Shown here: in pieces, positions 9,202 to 18,901 of the stretch
How positions within the stretch are numbered: position 1 is the stretch's first letter
Layout of the letters: each line of letters opens with the position of its first letter
Source of the DNA: Pseudomonas faucium
GTDB lineage: Bacteria > Pseudomonadota > Gammaproteobacteria > Pseudomonadales > Pseudomonadaceae
Direction of reading: 5' to 3'
Assembly: GCF_021602585.1 (NCBI RefSeq)
Contig: NZ_BQIP01000008.1
Location: 168,044-232,043 of the forward strand
Length of the DNA stretch: 64,000 nucleotides
Made by a program: the position numbers and the translations under genes
Notes under the pieces: generated by a model
Told to the model about the DNA's origin: nothing
Database searches by the model: none
The model's input: the letters and a program-made list of their open reading frames with translations, nothing else

Positions 9202-10356
9202 ATGGCAACGCTTGAACTTCGCAATGTGAACAAGACTTACGGCAGCGGCCTGCCGGACACCCTCAAGGACATCCAGCTGTCGATCAAGGACGGCGAGTTC
9301 CTGATCCTGGTCGGCCCGTCGGGCTGCGGCAAATCGACCCTGATGAACTGCATCGCCGGGCTTGAGAACATCACCGGCGGCGCGATTTTGATCGACGAGC
9401 AGGACGTCAGCGGCATGAGCCCCAAGGATCGCGACATCGCCATGGTGTTCCAGTCCTACGCGCTGTACCCGACCATGAGCGTGCGCGAGAACATCGAGTT
9501 CGGCCTGAAGATCCGCAAACTGCCGCAGGCGGCGATCGACGAGGAAGTGGCGCGGGTGGCCAAGCTGCTGCAGATCGAGCACCTGCTGGCGCGCAAGCCG
9601 GCGCAGCTTTCCGGTGGCCAGCAGCAGCGGGTGGCCATGGGCCGGGCGCTGGCGCGGCGGCCGAAGATCTACCTGTTCGACGAACCGCTGTCGAACCTCG
9701 ACGCCAAGCTGCGGGTCGAGATGCGCACCGAAATGAAGCTGATGCACCAGCGCCTGAAGACCACCACGGTGTACGTCACCCACGACCAGATCGAGGCGAT
9801 GACCCTGGGCGACAAGGTGGCGGTGATGAAGGACGGCATCATCCAGCAGTTCGGCACCCCGCAGCAGATCTACAACGACCCGGCCAACCAGTTCGTCGCA
9901 AGCTTCATCGGCTCGCCGCCGATGAACTTCATTCCGGTGCGCCTGAGCAAGCAGGACGGGCGCCTGCTGGCGCTGCTCGACAGCGGCCAGGCCCGTTGCG
10001 AGCTGCCGCTGGGGGTGGCCGGCGAAGGGCTGGAGGGCCGGGAAATCATCCTCGGCATCCGCCCGGAGCAGATCACCCTGGGCACGGGGGAGGGCAATGG
10101 CCTGCCGGGCATTCGCGCCGAGGTGCAGGTTACCGAGCCCACCGGGCCGGACTTGCTGGTGTTCGTCACCCTCAACCAGACCAAGGTCTGCTGCCGCCTG
10201 GCGCCGGATGTGGCGTGCCGGGTCGGTGACAGCCTGCACCTGCAGTTCGACCCGGCGCGGGTGCTGCTGTTCGACGCCGCCAGCGGCGAACGCCTGGGCC
10301 TGGGCAATGGCAACGCGGCAGTGAAGGACAACGTGGCTCACTTCAAGAGCCGTTGA
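9202..10356 (+). CDS. gtsD: Glucose ABC transporter, ATP-binding protein
   Basis: MalK/UgpC-type ATPase that powers GtsBC. It has 384 residues. Walker A is GPSGCGKST (about 37-45), the Q loop is in [10 protein letters not shown], the signature is [19 protein letters not shown], Walker B is [12 protein letters not shown], and the switch His is in [13 protein letters not shown]. The C-terminal third (from about 235) is the TOBE regulatory domain. All motifs are intact. oprB follows after 41 bases and is probably in the same transcript. Confidence 0.95.
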   Translation: MATLELRNVNKTYGSGLPDTLKDIQLSIKDGEFLILVGPSGCGKSTLMNCIAGLENITGGAILIDEQDVSGMSPKDRDIAMVFQSYALYPTMSVRENIEFGLKIRKLPQAAIDEEVARVAKLLQIEHLLARKPAQLSGGQQQRVAMGRALARRPKIYLFDEPLSNLDAKLRVEMRTEMKLMHQRLKTTTVYVTHDQIEAMTLGDKVAVMKDGIIQQFGTPQQIYNDPANQFVASFIGSPPMNFIPVRLSKQDGRLLALLDSGQARCELPLGVAGEGLEGREIILGIRPEQITLGTGEGNGLPGIRAEVQVTEPTGPDLLVFVTLNQTKVCCRLAPDVACRVGDSLHLQFDPARVLLFDAASGERLGLGNGNAAVKDNVAHFKSR

Positions 10357-10371
10357 ATCGTCTACACCATC

Positions 10372-10379
10372 AATAAGAA
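10372..10379 (+). promoter_or_regulatory. Candidate Crc/Hfq target before oprB
   Basis: AATAAGAA, continued by an A-run to AAAGAGG, matches AAnAAnAA and lies 18 bases upstream of the oprB ATG, next to its Shine-Dalgarno. Confidence 0.45.
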
Positions 10380-10397
10380 AAAAGAGGACGCAAAGGG

Positions 10398-11741
10398 ATG
10401 GAACAGCGCAATCGCATCAGGACCTTGGGCTCGTTGGCGTTGCTCGCTGCGGTCGGCAGCAGCGGCGTGCAGGCGGCCGAGGCCTTTTCCAGCGAGTCGA
10501 AATGGATGACCGGCGACTGGGGCGGCACTCGCACCGAACTGCTGGAAAAGGGCTACGACTTCACCCTCGACTATGTAGGAGAAGTGGCCGGTAACCTCAA
10601 TGGCGGCTACAACGACGACAAGACCGCCCGCTACAGCGACCAGTTCGCCCTTGGCGCGCACCTGGACCTGCAGAAGATCCTCGGGTGGCACGATGCCGAG
10701 TTCAAGCTGGCGATCACCGAGCGCAGCGGGCGCAACCTGTCCAACGACCGCATCAGCGACCCGCGTGCCGGGCAGTTCAGCTCGGTGCAGGAGGTGTGGG
10801 GCCGCGGCCAGACCTGGCGGCTGACGCAGATGTGGGTCAAGCAGAAGTACTTCGACGGCGCGCTGGACGTGAAATTCGGCCGCTTCGGCGAGGGCGAAGA
10901 CTTCAACAGCTTCCCCTGCGACTTCCAGAACCTGGCCTTCTGCGGCTCGCAGGTGGGCAACTGGGTGGGCGGCATCTGGTACAACTGGCCGGTCAGCCAA
11001 TGGGCGCTGCGGGTCAAGTACAACATCACGCCAGAGTTTTTCGTCCAGGTTGGCGCGTTCGAGCAGAACCCCTCGAACCTGGAAACCGGCAATGGCTTCA
11101 AGCTCAGCGGCAGCGGCACCAAGGGCGCGATCCTGCCGGTGGAAATGGTCTGGTCGCCCAAGGTCAACGACCTGCCGGGCGAATACCGCCTGGGTTACTA
11201 CTACAGCACGGCCAAGGCCGATGACGTGTATGACGATGTCAACGGCAACCCACAGGCGCTGAGCGGCGCAGACTTCAAGTCGCATTCGAGCAAGCACGGC
11301 TGGTGGGTGGTGGCGCAGCAGCAGGTCACGGCCCATGGCGGCGACGTCAACCGCGGCCTGAGCCTGTTCGCCAACTTCACCGTGCACGACAAGGCCACCA
11401 ACGTGGTCGACAACTACCAGCAGGTCGGCCTGGTGTACAAGGGCGCATTCGATGCCCGGCCCAAGGACGATATCGGCTTCGGCGTGGCGCGCATTCACGT
11501 CAACGACGACGTGAAGAAACGGGCCGAGCTGCTCAATGCCCAGAGCGGTATCGACGACTACGACAACCCAGGCTTCGTGCCGCTGCAACGCACCGAATAC
11601 AACGCCGAGCTCTACTACGGCTTCCACGTCACCAACTGGCTCACCGTGCGGCCCAACCTGCAGTACATCAAGAGCCCGGGCGGGGTCGACGAGGTGGACA
11701 ACGCGCTGGTCGCCGGGCTGAAGATTCAGTCGTCTTTCTAA
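10398..11741 (+). CDS. oprB: Carbohydrate-selective outer-membrane porin OprB
   Basis: Outer-membrane channel for glucose and related sugars, acting with GtsABCD. It has 447 residues. The signal peptide ends near GVQAAEAF (about residue 24). WMTGDWGGTRTELLEKGYDF is the hallmark start of the mature OprB family. A 16-stranded beta-barrel of alternating hydrophobic residues follows, and the chain ends in aromatic Phe (QSSF), the usual outer-membrane assembly signal. The start has AAAGGG a few bases upstream. Confidence 0.94.
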   Translation: MEQRNRIRTLGSLALLAAVGSSGVQAAEAFSSESKWMTGDWGGTRTELLEKGYDFTLDYVGEVAGNLNGGYNDDKTARYSDQFALGAHLDLQKILGWHDAEFKLAITERSGRNLSNDRISDPRAGQFSSVQEVWGRGQTWRLTQMWVKQKYFDGALDVKFGRFGEGEDFNSFPCDFQNLAFCGSQVGNWVGGIWYNWPVSQWALRVKYNITPEFFVQVGAFEQNPSNLETGNGFKLSGSGTKGAILPVEMVWSPKVNDLPGEYRLGYYYSTAKADDVYDDVNGNPQALSGADFKSHSSKHGWWVVAQQQVTAHGGDVNRGLSLFANFTVHDKATNVVDNYQQVGLVYKGAFDARPKDDIGFGVARIHVNDDVKKRAELLNAQSGIDDYDNPGFVPLQRTEYNAELYYGFHVTNWLTVRPNLQYIKSPGGVDEVDNALVAGLKIQSSF

Positions 11742-11779
11742 GCCGATTTGTTGTAAATTTACGCCAATCCAATTCGGCT

Positions 11780-11812
11780 CCCGGCATCCACTGGCTTGCA
11801 GTGGTTGTCGGG
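11780..11812 (+). terminator. Stem-loop downstream of oprB
   Basis: A 14-base stem with one mismatch and one G-U pair closes a GCTTG loop (CCCGGCATCCACTG / CAGTGGTTGTCGGG). No T-run follows, so it may be a processing or stability hairpin rather than a strict intrinsic terminator. Confidence 0.5.
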
Positions 11813-11837
11813 GATAGGCCGAGACAGCGCTATCTCA

Positions 11838-11845
11838 AACAACAA
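11838..11845 (+). promoter_or_regulatory. Candidate Crc/Hfq target before the mutarotase gene
   Basis: AACAACAA occurs 12 bases before the ATG at 11858 and runs into the AAGAGC Shine-Dalgarno region. It is the fourth AAnAAnAA motif in this glucose cluster. Confidence 0.45.
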
Positions 11846-11857
11846 GAGCTTGGAACC

Positions 11858-12712
11858 ATGCCCGAACATCCGCTACATCGCTTCTTTGCCTCGCAACGGC
11901 CCAGGCCGACGTTCGAGTGGGAGCGTTACCAGCAGCGCGATGTGCTGATCATCGATCACCCCCGTTGCCAGGCGGTGTTCAGCCGCCAGGGCGCGCAACT
12001 GCTGCACTTTCAGCCTGCCGGAGAGCGGCCCTGGCTGTGGTGCGCCGAGCAGTGGCCGCAGGTGGGGGCGATCCGCGGGGGCGTGCCGGTGTGCTGGCCC
12101 TGGTATGGCCGCCACCCCAGCGAAGATTTGTGGCCGGCCCATGGCTGGGCCCGGCTGCTGGACTGGAAGCTGGTGGACAGCCGCGAGGGCGAGGAGGGCG
12201 TGACGCTGAAATGGCGCCTGGACCTGTGCGACTGGCAGGTCGACCTGCAGGCCCGGCTGGGCAGCCGCATGGAGCTGAGCCTGAGCACCGAGCACCAGGA
12301 CAGCGAACCGTGCCAGCTGAGCCATGCGCTGCTGGCCTATTGGCGTATCAGTGACGTTGCCGAGATAGCGCTGTCTGGGCTGGAAGACATCGAAGGCTAC
12401 GACCGCCTCAACCGCCAGGCCTGCCGCGAGGGTGGCGCCTTGAAGCTCAAGGGCGGCTGCCAGAAGGTCTACCCGGGCACGCCACGGGTGCAGCTGCAGG
12501 ACCCGGCCTGGCAGCGCGAGCTGTGCATCGACACCGGCGACAGCGACGACACGGTGGTCTGGCACCCCGGTAACCGCCCGTTGATGGGCGTGAGCGGGCG
12601 CGAGAGCCAGGGCTTCGTCTGCGTCGAGGCGGCCAGCGGCAGCGGCGAGGGCCTGAGCCTGGCGCCGGGGCAGCGCGCCCATTTGCGGCTGCAGGCGCAC
12701 CGGCTCAGTTGA
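11858..12712 (+). CDS. D-hexose-6-phosphate mutarotase (YeaD-like)
   Basis: Aldose-1-epimerase-fold protein expected to interconvert alpha and beta anomers of glucose-6-phosphate ahead of Zwf. It has 284 residues. Family features are the beta-sandwich segments [15 protein letters not shown] and [15 protein letters not shown], the His in [11 protein letters not shown], the second conserved His near SLSTEHQ, and the C-terminal VVWHPGN with CVEAA. The reading frame stays open through oprB, but the ATG at 11858 is the only start that gives this fold. The 3' end overlaps the convergent hexR by 8 bases. Confidence 0.85.
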   Translation: MPEHPLHRFFASQRPRPTFEWERYQQRDVLIIDHPRCQAVFSRQGAQLLHFQPAGERPWLWCAEQWPQVGAIRGGVPVCWPWYGRHPSEDLWPAHGWARLLDWKLVDSREGEEGVTLKWRLDLCDWQVDLQARLGSRMELSLSTEHQDSEPCQLSHALLAYWRISDVAEIALSGLEDIEGYDRLNRQACREGGALKLKGGCQKVYPGTPRVQLQDPAWQRELCIDTGDSDDTVVWHPGNRPLMGVSGRESQGFVCVEAASGSGEGLSLAPGQRAHLRLQAHRLS

Positions 12713-13577
12713 GTTCGTCGTCCTCGATCGGGTAGCGGCTGGCGTTGAGGCTTTCCTTGATCTTGCGCAGGTGCGGCTGGAAGTCCACGCCACGGCGCAG
12801 GGTCATACCGGTGGCCAGCACGTCGAGCACGGTGAGCTGGATGATCCGCGAGGTCATCGGCATGTAGATGTCGGTGTCTTCGGGCAGCGGAATATGCAGG
12901 CTCAGGCTGCAGGCCTGGGCCAGCGGCGAGCCGGCGGCGGTGAGGCCGAGCACCGAGGCGCCGTTTTCCCGCGCCAGGCGCGCCACCTCGACCAGTTCGC
13001 GGGTGCGCCCGGTGTAGGAGATGATCACGAACAGGTCGCCGGTGTGGGCCACCGAGGCCAGCATGCGCTGCATCAGCACGTCGGCGTGGGCCGACACCGC
13101 CAGGTTGAAGCGGAAGAACTTGTGCTGGGCATCCAGGGCCACCGGCGCCGAAGCGCCGAGGCCGAAGAAGTGGATCTGCCGGGCCTGGATCATCATGTCC
13201 ACGGCGCGGCTGACCTGCTGCGGGTCGAGTTGCTGGCAGGCGGCGTCGAGCGAGGCGATGGCGCTGCCGAAGATTTTCTGGGTGTAGGCCGCCGGGTCAT
13301 CGTCGGCTTCCACCGCACGGCTGACGTAGGCCGCGCCGCTGGCCAGGCTCTGCGCCAGTTGCAGCTTGAGCTCCGGGTAGCCGTTGACGCCGAACGAGCG
13401 GCAGAAGCGGTTGACGGTCGGCTCGCTGACCTTGGCCGCCTGGGCCAGCGCGGCAATGCTGAAGCGGGTGGCTTGTTGCGGGTTGAGCAGGATGACTTCG
13501 GCGACTTTGCGTTCGGCCTTGTTCAGCTCGTCGAGGCGTCCCTGGATCTGCTCCAGGAGGTTTCGCACGCGGTCCAT
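12705..13577 (-). CDS. hexR: HexR, RpiR-family repressor of glucose catabolism
   Basis: Transcriptional repressor of zwf, edd and gap operons, released by 2-keto-3-deoxy-6-phosphogluconate (established for pseudomonads). It has 290 residues. The N-terminal RpiR helix-turn-helix is at about 1-77 ([20 protein letters not shown]). The SIS sugar-phosphate domain is at about 120-260, with [14 protein letters not shown] and [17 protein letters not shown], whose Ser/Thr residues bind the effector. The ATG at 13577 is chosen because AAGGA precedes it; an upstream in-frame start at 13640 would add 21 unlikely residues. It is transcribed divergently from zwf. Confidence 0.94.
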   Translation of the reverse strand: MDRVRNLLEQIQGRLDELNKAERKVAEVILLNPQQATRFSIAALAQAAKVSEPTVNRFCRSFGVNGYPELKLQLAQSLASGAAYVSRAVEADDDPAAYTQKIFGSAIASLDAACQQLDPQQVSRAVDMMIQARQIHFFGLGASAPVALDAQHKFFRFNLAVSAHADVLMQRMLASVAHTGDLFVIISYTGRTRELVEVARLARENGASVLGLTAAGSPLAQACSLSLHIPLPEDTDIYMPMTSRIIQLTVLDVLATGMTLRRGVDFQPHLRKIKESLNASRYPIEDDELN

Positions 13578-13697
13578 GGGGATGTCCTTGGGTCGGGAAG
13601 ACAGCCGGCTGACGGAGCAGCAGGCTTTTTGCAGGGTCATGTATCGTACTGTTGGTGCGGGTGGCGCACCACTTGTCTGTAACCTTTGTGTGTAATG

Positions 13698-13714
13698 TTG
13701 TGGTTTTTACTACA
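13698..13714. promoter_or_regulatory. Candidate HexR operator in the hexR-zwf intergenic region
   Basis: TTGTGGTTTTTACTACA is an imperfect dyad close to the TTGT-N7/8-ACAA form described for HexR. It lies 66 bases before zwf, between hexR and zwf. The right half-site is TACA rather than ACAA, so the exact bounds are uncertain. Confidence 0.45.
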
Positions 13715-13779
13715 TTTTTCCTTGAAAACCGTATGTGAAAGCGGTATTCCTAGACCAACTTTAGGAAAGAACCAACATC

Positions 13780-15249
13780 ATGGCTGCGATCAGTGTCGAA
13801 CCTTGCACCTTTGCCCTGTTTGGCGCCCTGGGCGACCTGGCATTGCGCAAGCTGTTTCCTGCGCTCTACCAGCTCGACCGCGCCCACCTGCTGCACGCCG
13901 ATACCCGCCTGCTGGCCCTGGCCCGCGAGGCCGGCAGTGCCCAGGAGCATCTGGCTACCATCGAAACCCACCTGCGCCGGCACGTCGCCGACGCCGACCT
14001 GGAGCCTGCGGCGCTGGAGCGTTTTCTCGCCCGCCTGCGTTACCAGCACCTGGACTTCCTGCAGCCAGAGGGCTACCAGGCCCTGGCCGAGCAGGCTCCC
14101 GGCGAGCAGCCGCTGATCGCCTACTTCGCCACTGCCGCCGCGGTGTATGGCGCGATCTGTGAAAACCTCGACAAGGCGGGCCTCGCCGCACGCACCCGGG
14201 TGGTGCTGGAAAAGCCCATCGGCCACGACCTGGAGTCGTCCCGCCGGGTCAACGATGCGGTGGCGCGCTTCTTCCCGGAAAGCCGGGTGTACCGCATCGA
14301 CCACTACCTGGGCAAAGAGACGGTGCAGAACCTGATCGCCCTGCGCTTTGCCAACAGCCTGTTCGAAACCCAGTGGAACCAGAATTCGATTTCCCACGTG
14401 GAGATCACCGTGGCCGAAAAGGTCGGCATCGAAGGCCGCTGGGGTTACTTCGACAAGGCCGGGCAACTGCGCGACATGATCCAGAATCACCTGCTGCAGC
14501 TGCTGTGCCTGATCGCCATGGACCCGCCCAGCGACCTCTCGGCCGACAGCATCCGCGACGAGAAGGTCAAGGTGCTCAAGGCGCTGGCGCCGATCACCGG
14601 CGACGGCCTGAGCACCCGCGTGGTGCGCGGCCAGTACATCGCCGGCTACAGCGACGGCAAGGCGGTGCCCGGCTACCTCGAGGAAGACAACGCCAACGCC
14701 CAGAGCGACACCGAAACCTTCGTCGCCCTGCGCGCCGACATCCGCAACTGGCGCTGGTCGGGCGTGCCGTTCTACCTGCGCACCGGCAAGCGCATGCCGC
14801 AGAAACTCTCGCAGATCGTCATCCACTTCAAGGAAACGCCGCACTACATCTTCGCCCCCGAGCAGCGCCTGCAGATCGGCAACAAGCTGATCATCCGCCT
14901 GCAGCCGGACGAGGGCATTTCCTTGCGGGTGATGACCAAGGAGCAGGGCCTGGACAAGGGCATGCAGCTGCGCAGTGGGCCGCTGCAACTGAATTTTTCC
15001 GACACCTGGCGTACTGCGCGGATTCCGGATGCCTACGAGCGCTTGTTGCTCGAAGTGATGCGTGGCAACCAGAACCTGTTCGTGCGCAAGGATGAGATCG
15101 AGTACGCCTGGAAGTGGTGCGACCAGCTCATCGCCGGCTGGCGCAACGCGGGCGATGCCCCCAAGCCGTATGCGGCGGGGACCTGGGGGCCAATGAGTTC
15201 GATTGCATTGATCACACGTGATGGGAGGGCGTGGTATGGGGATATCTGA
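13780..15249 (+). CDS. zwf: Glucose-6-phosphate 1-dehydrogenase
   Basis: Oxidises glucose-6-phosphate to 6-phosphogluconolactone with NAD(P)+, the entry step to the Entner-Doudoroff route. It has 489 residues. The coenzyme-binding motif is [19 protein letters not shown] (about 11-29). The substrate-site motif RIDHYLGKE (about 170-178) contains the catalytic His/Lys. The usual C-terminal alpha+beta domain follows. AGGAAAG precedes the ATG. The stop lies 14 bases into pgl, giving a tightly coupled zwf-pgl-eda operon under HexR. Confidence 0.96.
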   Translation: MAAISVEPCTFALFGALGDLALRKLFPALYQLDRAHLLHADTRLLALAREAGSAQEHLATIETHLRRHVADADLEPAALERFLARLRYQHLDFLQPEGYQALAEQAPGEQPLIAYFATAAAVYGAICENLDKAGLAARTRVVLEKPIGHDLESSRRVNDAVARFFPESRVYRIDHYLGKETVQNLIALRFANSLFETQWNQNSISHVEITVAEKVGIEGRWGYFDKAGQLRDMIQNHLLQLLCLIAMDPPSDLSADSIRDEKVKVLKALAPITGDGLSTRVVRGQYIAGYSDGKAVPGYLEEDNANAQSDTETFVALRADIRNWRWSGVPFYLRTGKRMPQKLSQIVIHFKETPHYIFAPEQRLQIGNKLIIRLQPDEGISLRVMTKEQGLDKGMQLRSGPLQLNFSDTWRTARIPDAYERLLLEVMRGNQNLFVRKDEIEYAWKWCDQLIAGWRNAGDAPKPYAAGTWGPMSSIALITRDGRAWYGDI

Positions 15250-15949
15250 GCTGAAACTGCCGGCAAGCGTGAAGGCGCATGCACTGGCTGACGCCAAGGC
15301 GCTATCGACGACCCTGGCGCGTGATGTGGCCGAGCGCCTGCGCGCGGCGATCAGTGCCAAGGGCCAGGCGTGCCTGGTGCTGTCGGGCGGCCGTAGCCCG
15401 GTGCCGTTTCTCGAACAGCTGGCTACCGAGGTGCTGGACTGGCCGAAGGTGACCGTTAGCCTGGCCGACGAGCGCTGGGTGCCGGTGGAACACGCCGACA
15501 GCAACGCCGGCCTGCTGGCCCGCCACCTGTTCAAGGGGGCGGCGGCCAAGGCGCGTTTCCTTGGCCTTTACCGCCAGGCCGAGAGCCTCGATGCAGCCGC
15601 GCTGGGCGCCGACCAGGCGCTGGCCGCGCTGCCAGCCATCGATGTGCTGGTGTTGGGCATGGGCGACGATGGCCATACCGCGTCGCTGTTCCCCAACAGC
15701 CCCCACCTGGCCGAGGGCCTGGCGCGCGACAGCCAGCGCCGCTGCCTGGCGATGCTGGCGCCGAGCGTGCCGCACCAGCGCCTGTCGATGACCCGTTCGC
15801 TGCTGGCCAGCGCTGGCTTCATCGCGCTGTCCGTGCAAGGCCCGGGCAAACTCGCTACCCTGCGCGCCGCGCTGGCGGGCAACGACACTACCGAAATGCC
15901 GATTCGCGCCTTTCTTCACGACCCCCTGGACATCTACTGGTGCCCATGA
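15236..15949 (+). CDS. pgl: 6-phosphogluconolactonase
   Basis: Hydrolyses 6-phosphogluconolactone to 6-phosphogluconate. It has 237 residues. It shows [22 protein letters not shown] (about 75-82) and [15 protein letters not shown] (about 138-152), the three signature blocks of the SOL/DevB lactonase family. The ATG at 15236 is favoured by GGGAGGGC upstream; the open frame extends 6 codons further 5'. It overlaps zwf by 14 bases and ends 17 bases before the eda start. Confidence 0.93.
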   Translation: MGISELKLPASVKAHALADAKALSTTLARDVAERLRAAISAKGQACLVLSGGRSPVPFLEQLATEVLDWPKVTVSLADERWVPVEHADSNAGLLARHLFKGAAAKARFLGLYRQAESLDAAALGADQALAALPAIDVLVLGMGDDGHTASLFPNSPHLAEGLARDSQRRCLAMLAPSVPHQRLSMTRSLLASAGFIALSVQGPGKLATLRAALAGNDTTEMPIRAFLHDPLDIYWCP

Positions 15950-15966
15950 GCCAAGGATCCACTGTC

Positions 15967-16641
15967 ATGACCACCCTTGAACGCCCACAGCCCAAGCTCT
16001 CGATGGCCGAGAAAGCTGCCCGGATCGATGCGATCTGCGGCGCGGCGCGCATTCTGCCGGTAATCACCATCGCCCGTGAGCAAGACATCCTGCCGCTGGC
16101 CGACGCCCTGGCTGCCGGCGGCATCCGCACCCTGGAAGTGACCTTGCGCTCCCAGCATGGCCTGAAGGCCATCCAGGTGCTGCGCGAGCAGCGCCCGGAG
16201 TTGTGCGTAGGCGCCGGTACCGTGCTCGATCGCAGCATGTTCGCGGCGGTTGAAGCGGCTGGCGCGCAGTTCGTCGTCACCCCGGGCATCACCCCGGACA
16301 TTCTCGAAGCGGGCGTGGACAGCGAGATCCCGCTGCTGCCTGGCATCAGCACGCCGTCGGAAATCATGATGGGGTATGCCCTGGGCTACCGCCGCTTCAA
16401 GCTGTTCCCCGCGGAAATCAGCGGTGGCGTGGCGGCGATCAAGGCCTTTGCCGGCCCGTTTGGGGATATCCGCTTCTGCCCGACGGGCGGGGTGAACCCT
16501 GCCAATGTGCGCAACTACATGGCCTTGCCCAATGTGATGTGCGTGGGCGGGACCTGGATGCTCGACAGCAGCTGGATCAAGAACGGCGAGTGGGCGCGGA
16601 TCGAGGCGTGCAGCGCCGAGGCCATGGCGCTGCTGGACTGA
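15967..16641 (+). CDS. eda: KDPG aldolase (2-keto-3-deoxy-6-phosphogluconate aldolase)
   Basis: Cleaves KDPG to pyruvate and glyceraldehyde-3-phosphate, completing the Entner-Doudoroff pathway. It has 224 residues from the ATG at 15967, which has AAGGAT ten bases upstream; an ATG at 15946 overlapping the pgl stop is an alternative. The catalytic Glu lies in RTLEVTLRS, GAGTVLD is the phosphate-side loop, and the Schiff-base Lys is in YRRFKLFPAE. A strong intrinsic terminator follows at 16673. Confidence 0.95.
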   Translation: MTTLERPQPKLSMAEKAARIDAICGAARILPVITIAREQDILPLADALAAGGIRTLEVTLRSQHGLKAIQVLREQRPELCVGAGTVLDRSMFAAVEAAGAQFVVTPGITPDILEAGVDSEIPLLPGISTPSEIMMGYALGYRRFKLFPAEISGGVAAIKAFAGPFGDIRFCPTGGVNPANVRNYMALPNVMCVGGTWMLDSSWIKNGEWARIEACSAEAMALLD

Positions 16642-16672
16642 AAGCGAATTCGTTGTGTGCTTTACGGCTTAT

Positions 16673-16701
16673 GGGGCGCTTGGTCGGCGCCCCTTTTTTT
16701 T
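16673..16701 (+). terminator. Intrinsic terminator of zwf-pgl-eda
   Basis: GGGGCGC / GCGCCCC is a perfect 7-base stem with a 7-base loop, followed by eight T. It lies 31 bases after the eda stop. Confidence 0.9.
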
Positions 16702-16728
16702 GCCTGCAGGTTTTGTGTGGGTTGCGCT

Positions 16729-16805
16729 GGCCCTATCGCCGGCAAGCCGGCTCCCACAGAAGCTGCGGGGGGACTTGTGGAAGCCGGCTTGCCGGCGATG
16801 GGGCC
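16729..16805. repeat. REP pair between eda and leuA
   Basis: GGCCCTATCGCCGGC...GCCGGCGATGGGGCC with inner GGCTCCCACA. The right unit has one substitution (GTGGAAGCC instead of GTGGGAGCC). Confidence 0.88.
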
Positions 16806-16815
16806 GGTACAGGCA

Positions 16816-16845
16816 ATAAAAAAGCCCGCATCCAGGATGCGGGCT
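16816..16845 (-). terminator. Intrinsic terminator of leuA
   Basis: Read on the minus strand, AGCCCGCATCC pairs with GGATGCGGGCT and is followed by a T-run (AAAAAA on the plus strand at 16818-16823). It lies 21 bases after the leuA stop. Confidence 0.88.
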
Positions 16846-16865
16846 CTTGAGCACCAACCGGCAGC

Positions 16866-18539
16866 TTACGCCGCCTTGGCCTCTTGCTGGCTCAGCGAGC
16901 GGTTCAGCGCACTGAACAGTGCCTTGAAGCTGGCGGTGGTGATGTTCTCATCGATACCCACGCCGTGCACCGGACGGCCACCGGCCACGCGCAGTTCGAT
17001 GTAGGCCGCCGCCTTGGCGTTGGTGCCGGCACCGATGGCGTGCTCGTTGTAGTCCATGATCTCCACGGCAACCGGCAGGCCGGCCACCAGGGCTTCCAGG
17101 GCGCCATTGCCCTTGCCGCGCCAGTGCAGGGTGGTTTCGCCTTCGCCGGCGACTTCCACTTCCACGGCGCTGTGGCCGTTTTCTTCCTGCAGGCGGTGGC
17201 TGACCAGGGCATACGGGCTGTTGGCCTGGAGGTATTCCTTGTGCAGCAGGCTGTAGATCTGCTGGGCGGTCATTTCCAGGCCCAGGCGGTCGGTTTCACC
17301 CTGCACCACCTGGCTGAACTCGATCTGCATGCGGCGCGGCAGGCTGATGCCGTATTCCTGTTCGAGCAGGTAGGTGATACCGCCCTTGCCGGACTGGCTG
17401 TTGACGCGGATCACCGCCTCGTAGCTGCGGCCGATGTCGGCCGGGTCGATCGGCAGGTACGGCACTTCCCACAGCTCGCCTTCCTGCTGCTTGGCGAAGC
17501 CCTTGCGGATGGCATCCTGGTGCGAGCCGGAGAAGGCGGTGTGGACCAGATCGCCGACATAAGGGTGACGCGGGTGCACCGGCAGCTGGTTGCACTCTTC
17601 GACCACCTTGCGCACGCCGTCGATGTCGGAGAAGTCCAGGCCAGGGTCGATGCCCTGGGTGTAGAGGTTCAGCGCCAGAGTCACCAGGTCGACGTTGCCG
17701 GTGCGCTCGCCGTTGCCGAACAGGCAGCCTTCGGCGCGGTCGGCGCCGGCCATCAGGCCCAGTTCGGTGGCGGCGATGCCGGTGCCACGGTCGTTGTGGC
17801 AGTGCAGGCTGATGATCACGCTGTCGCGGCGGCTGATGTTGCGGCAGAACCACTCGATCTGGTCGGCGTAGATGTTCGGCGTGGCGACTTCGACGGTGGC
17901 CGGCAGGTTGAGGATGAGCTTGTGCTCAGGGGTTGGGTTCCACACTTCGATGACGGCGTCGCAGACTTCCTTGGCGAACTCCAGCTCCGTGGCGCTGAAG
18001 GTCTCGGGCGAGTACTGGAAGGTCCACTGGGTTTCCGGCTGCTGGGCGGCGTATTTGACGAACAGCTTGGCCGCGTTCACCGCGATGTCCTTCACGCCTT
18101 GCTTGTCCTGGTTGAAGACGATGCGGCGGAACGACGGGCTGGTGGCGTTGTACAGGTGAACGATGGCCTTCTTGGCCCCGCGCAGCGATTCGAAGGTGCG
18201 CGCGATCAGGTCTTCACGGGCCTGGGTGAGCACCTGGATGGTGGTGTCGTCCGGGATGTGGCCGTCTTCGATCAGGGTGCGCACGAAGTCGAAGTCGGTT
18301 TGCGAAGCGGACGGGAACGAGGCTTCGATTTCCTTCACGCCAACCTGCACCAGGGTCTTCCAGAAGCGCAGCTTCTTCTCCGAGTCCATCGGCTCGATCA
18401 GCGACTGGTTGCCATCACGCAGGTCGGAGCTGCACCAGATCGGCGCTTCGGTGATGGTCTTCGACGGCCAGGTGCGGTCAGGCAGGTCGATGGTCGGGAA
18501 AGCGCGGTATTTCTTCGATGGGTCTTTGAGCATGGACAT
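16866..18539 (-). CDS. leuA: 2-isopropylmalate synthase
   Basis: Condenses acetyl-CoA with 2-ketoisovalerate, the first committed step of leucine synthesis. It has 557 residues, matching the long LeuA type of pseudomonads. The catalytic/metal motif is [17 protein letters not shown] (near residue 30). [18 protein letters not shown] holds the metal-binding His pair. The C-terminal LeuA regulatory domain (about 430-550), which binds leucine, is complete and ends in [21 protein letters not shown]. The start at 18539 has AAAGGA upstream; a second ATG lies two codons in. A candidate leader peptide gene precedes it. Confidence 0.95.
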   Translation of the reverse strand: MSMLKDPSKKYRAFPTIDLPDRTWPSKTITEAPIWCSSDLRDGNQSLIEPMDSEKKLRFWKTLVQVGVKEIEASFPSASQTDFDFVRTLIEDGHIPDDTTIQVLTQAREDLIARTFESLRGAKKAIVHLYNATSPSFRRIVFNQDKQGVKDIAVNAAKLFVKYAAQQPETQWTFQYSPETFSATELEFAKEVCDAVIEVWNPTPEHKLILNLPATVEVATPNIYADQIEWFCRNISRRDSVIISLHCHNDRGTGIAATELGLMAGADRAEGCLFGNGERTGNVDLVTLALNLYTQGIDPGLDFSDIDGVRKVVEECNQLPVHPRHPYVGDLVHTAFSGSHQDAIRKGFAKQQEGELWEVPYLPIDPADIGRSYEAVIRVNSQSGKGGITYLLEQEYGISLPRRMQIEFSQVVQGETDRLGLEMTAQQIYSLLHKEYLQANSPYALVSHRLQEENGHSAVEVEVAGEGETTLHWRGKGNGALEALVAGLPVAVEIMDYNEHAIGAGTNAKAAAYIELRVAGGRPVHGVGIDENITTASFKALFSALNRSLSQQEAKAA

Positions 18540-18615
18540 GGAAGCAATCCTTTTATGTGCGGCCGAGATCGGGCCTGCCGAGCGATAACGAGATGAGGAG
18601 GCGAGGCGACGCGAT

Positions 18616-18693
18616 TCAGCCTGGTAGTCGGGCGCTGACCAGGCAGAGGCTGCGATGTTGTCGGAGCAGGATGAGGGTGCTGAAGGTTTTCAT
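18616..18693 (-). CDS. Candidate leucine-rich leader peptide upstream of leuA
   Basis: A 25-codon frame with 6 leucines, including the run TLILL near its start and [10 protein letters not shown] at its end, lies 76 bases upstream of leuA on the same strand. Its 3' part forms the stem GCCTGGT/ACCAGGC (18619-18644), and another stem-loop sits just upstream of its ATG. This arrangement resembles attenuation control of leucine operons. No clear U-run terminator was found between it and leuA, so the mechanism could be translational or Rho-linked instead. The coding assignment is inference from composition and position only. Confidence 0.45.
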   Translation of the reverse strand: MKTFSTLILLRQHRSLCLVSARLPG

Positions 18694-18701
18694 GCCTTCA
18701 A

Positions 18702-18722
18702 CCCTAACCAGTGGGGTCAGGG
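18702..18722 (-). other. Stem-loop before the leuA leader peptide
   Basis: On the minus strand CCCTGACC pairs with GGTTAGGG (one G-U pair) around a 5-base loop. The pairing is complete only in the minus-strand RNA, which fits a function in the leuA leader transcript. The rest of the gap to 18851 is AT-rich and probably holds the leuA promoter, but no convincing -35/-10 pair was found. Confidence 0.35.
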
Positions 18723-18851
18723 ATGGCAAGTGCTGGCAGAAAATTGAGAGAAATGCTTAAAAAAGGCCGGATGGCGAGATTTTATGGCTAAGAATCTTTT
18801 CGAGCTTTTAATGTGTTGCGCGGTATTTTTTGATCGCGCAAGCACCGTGTT

Positions 18852-18882
18852 GGCCTCATCGCCGGCAAGCCGGCTCCCACAA
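18852..18882. repeat. Single REP unit
   Basis: GGCCTCATCGCCGGCAAGCC followed by GGCTCCCACAA, one unpaired unit of the family seen elsewhere as inverted pairs, 20 bases downstream of the M23 peptidase stop. Confidence 0.85.
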
Positions 18883-18901
18883 GGGCAGCGGCGCCGCGAC
18901 C

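Noticed and set aside
11303-11857. Upstream extension of the mutarotase gene inside oprB
   Set aside because: The frame is open but overlaps oprB out of frame. The extension is Arg/Gly/Gln-rich shadow, whereas the ATG at 11858 has a proper context and gives the family N-terminus.
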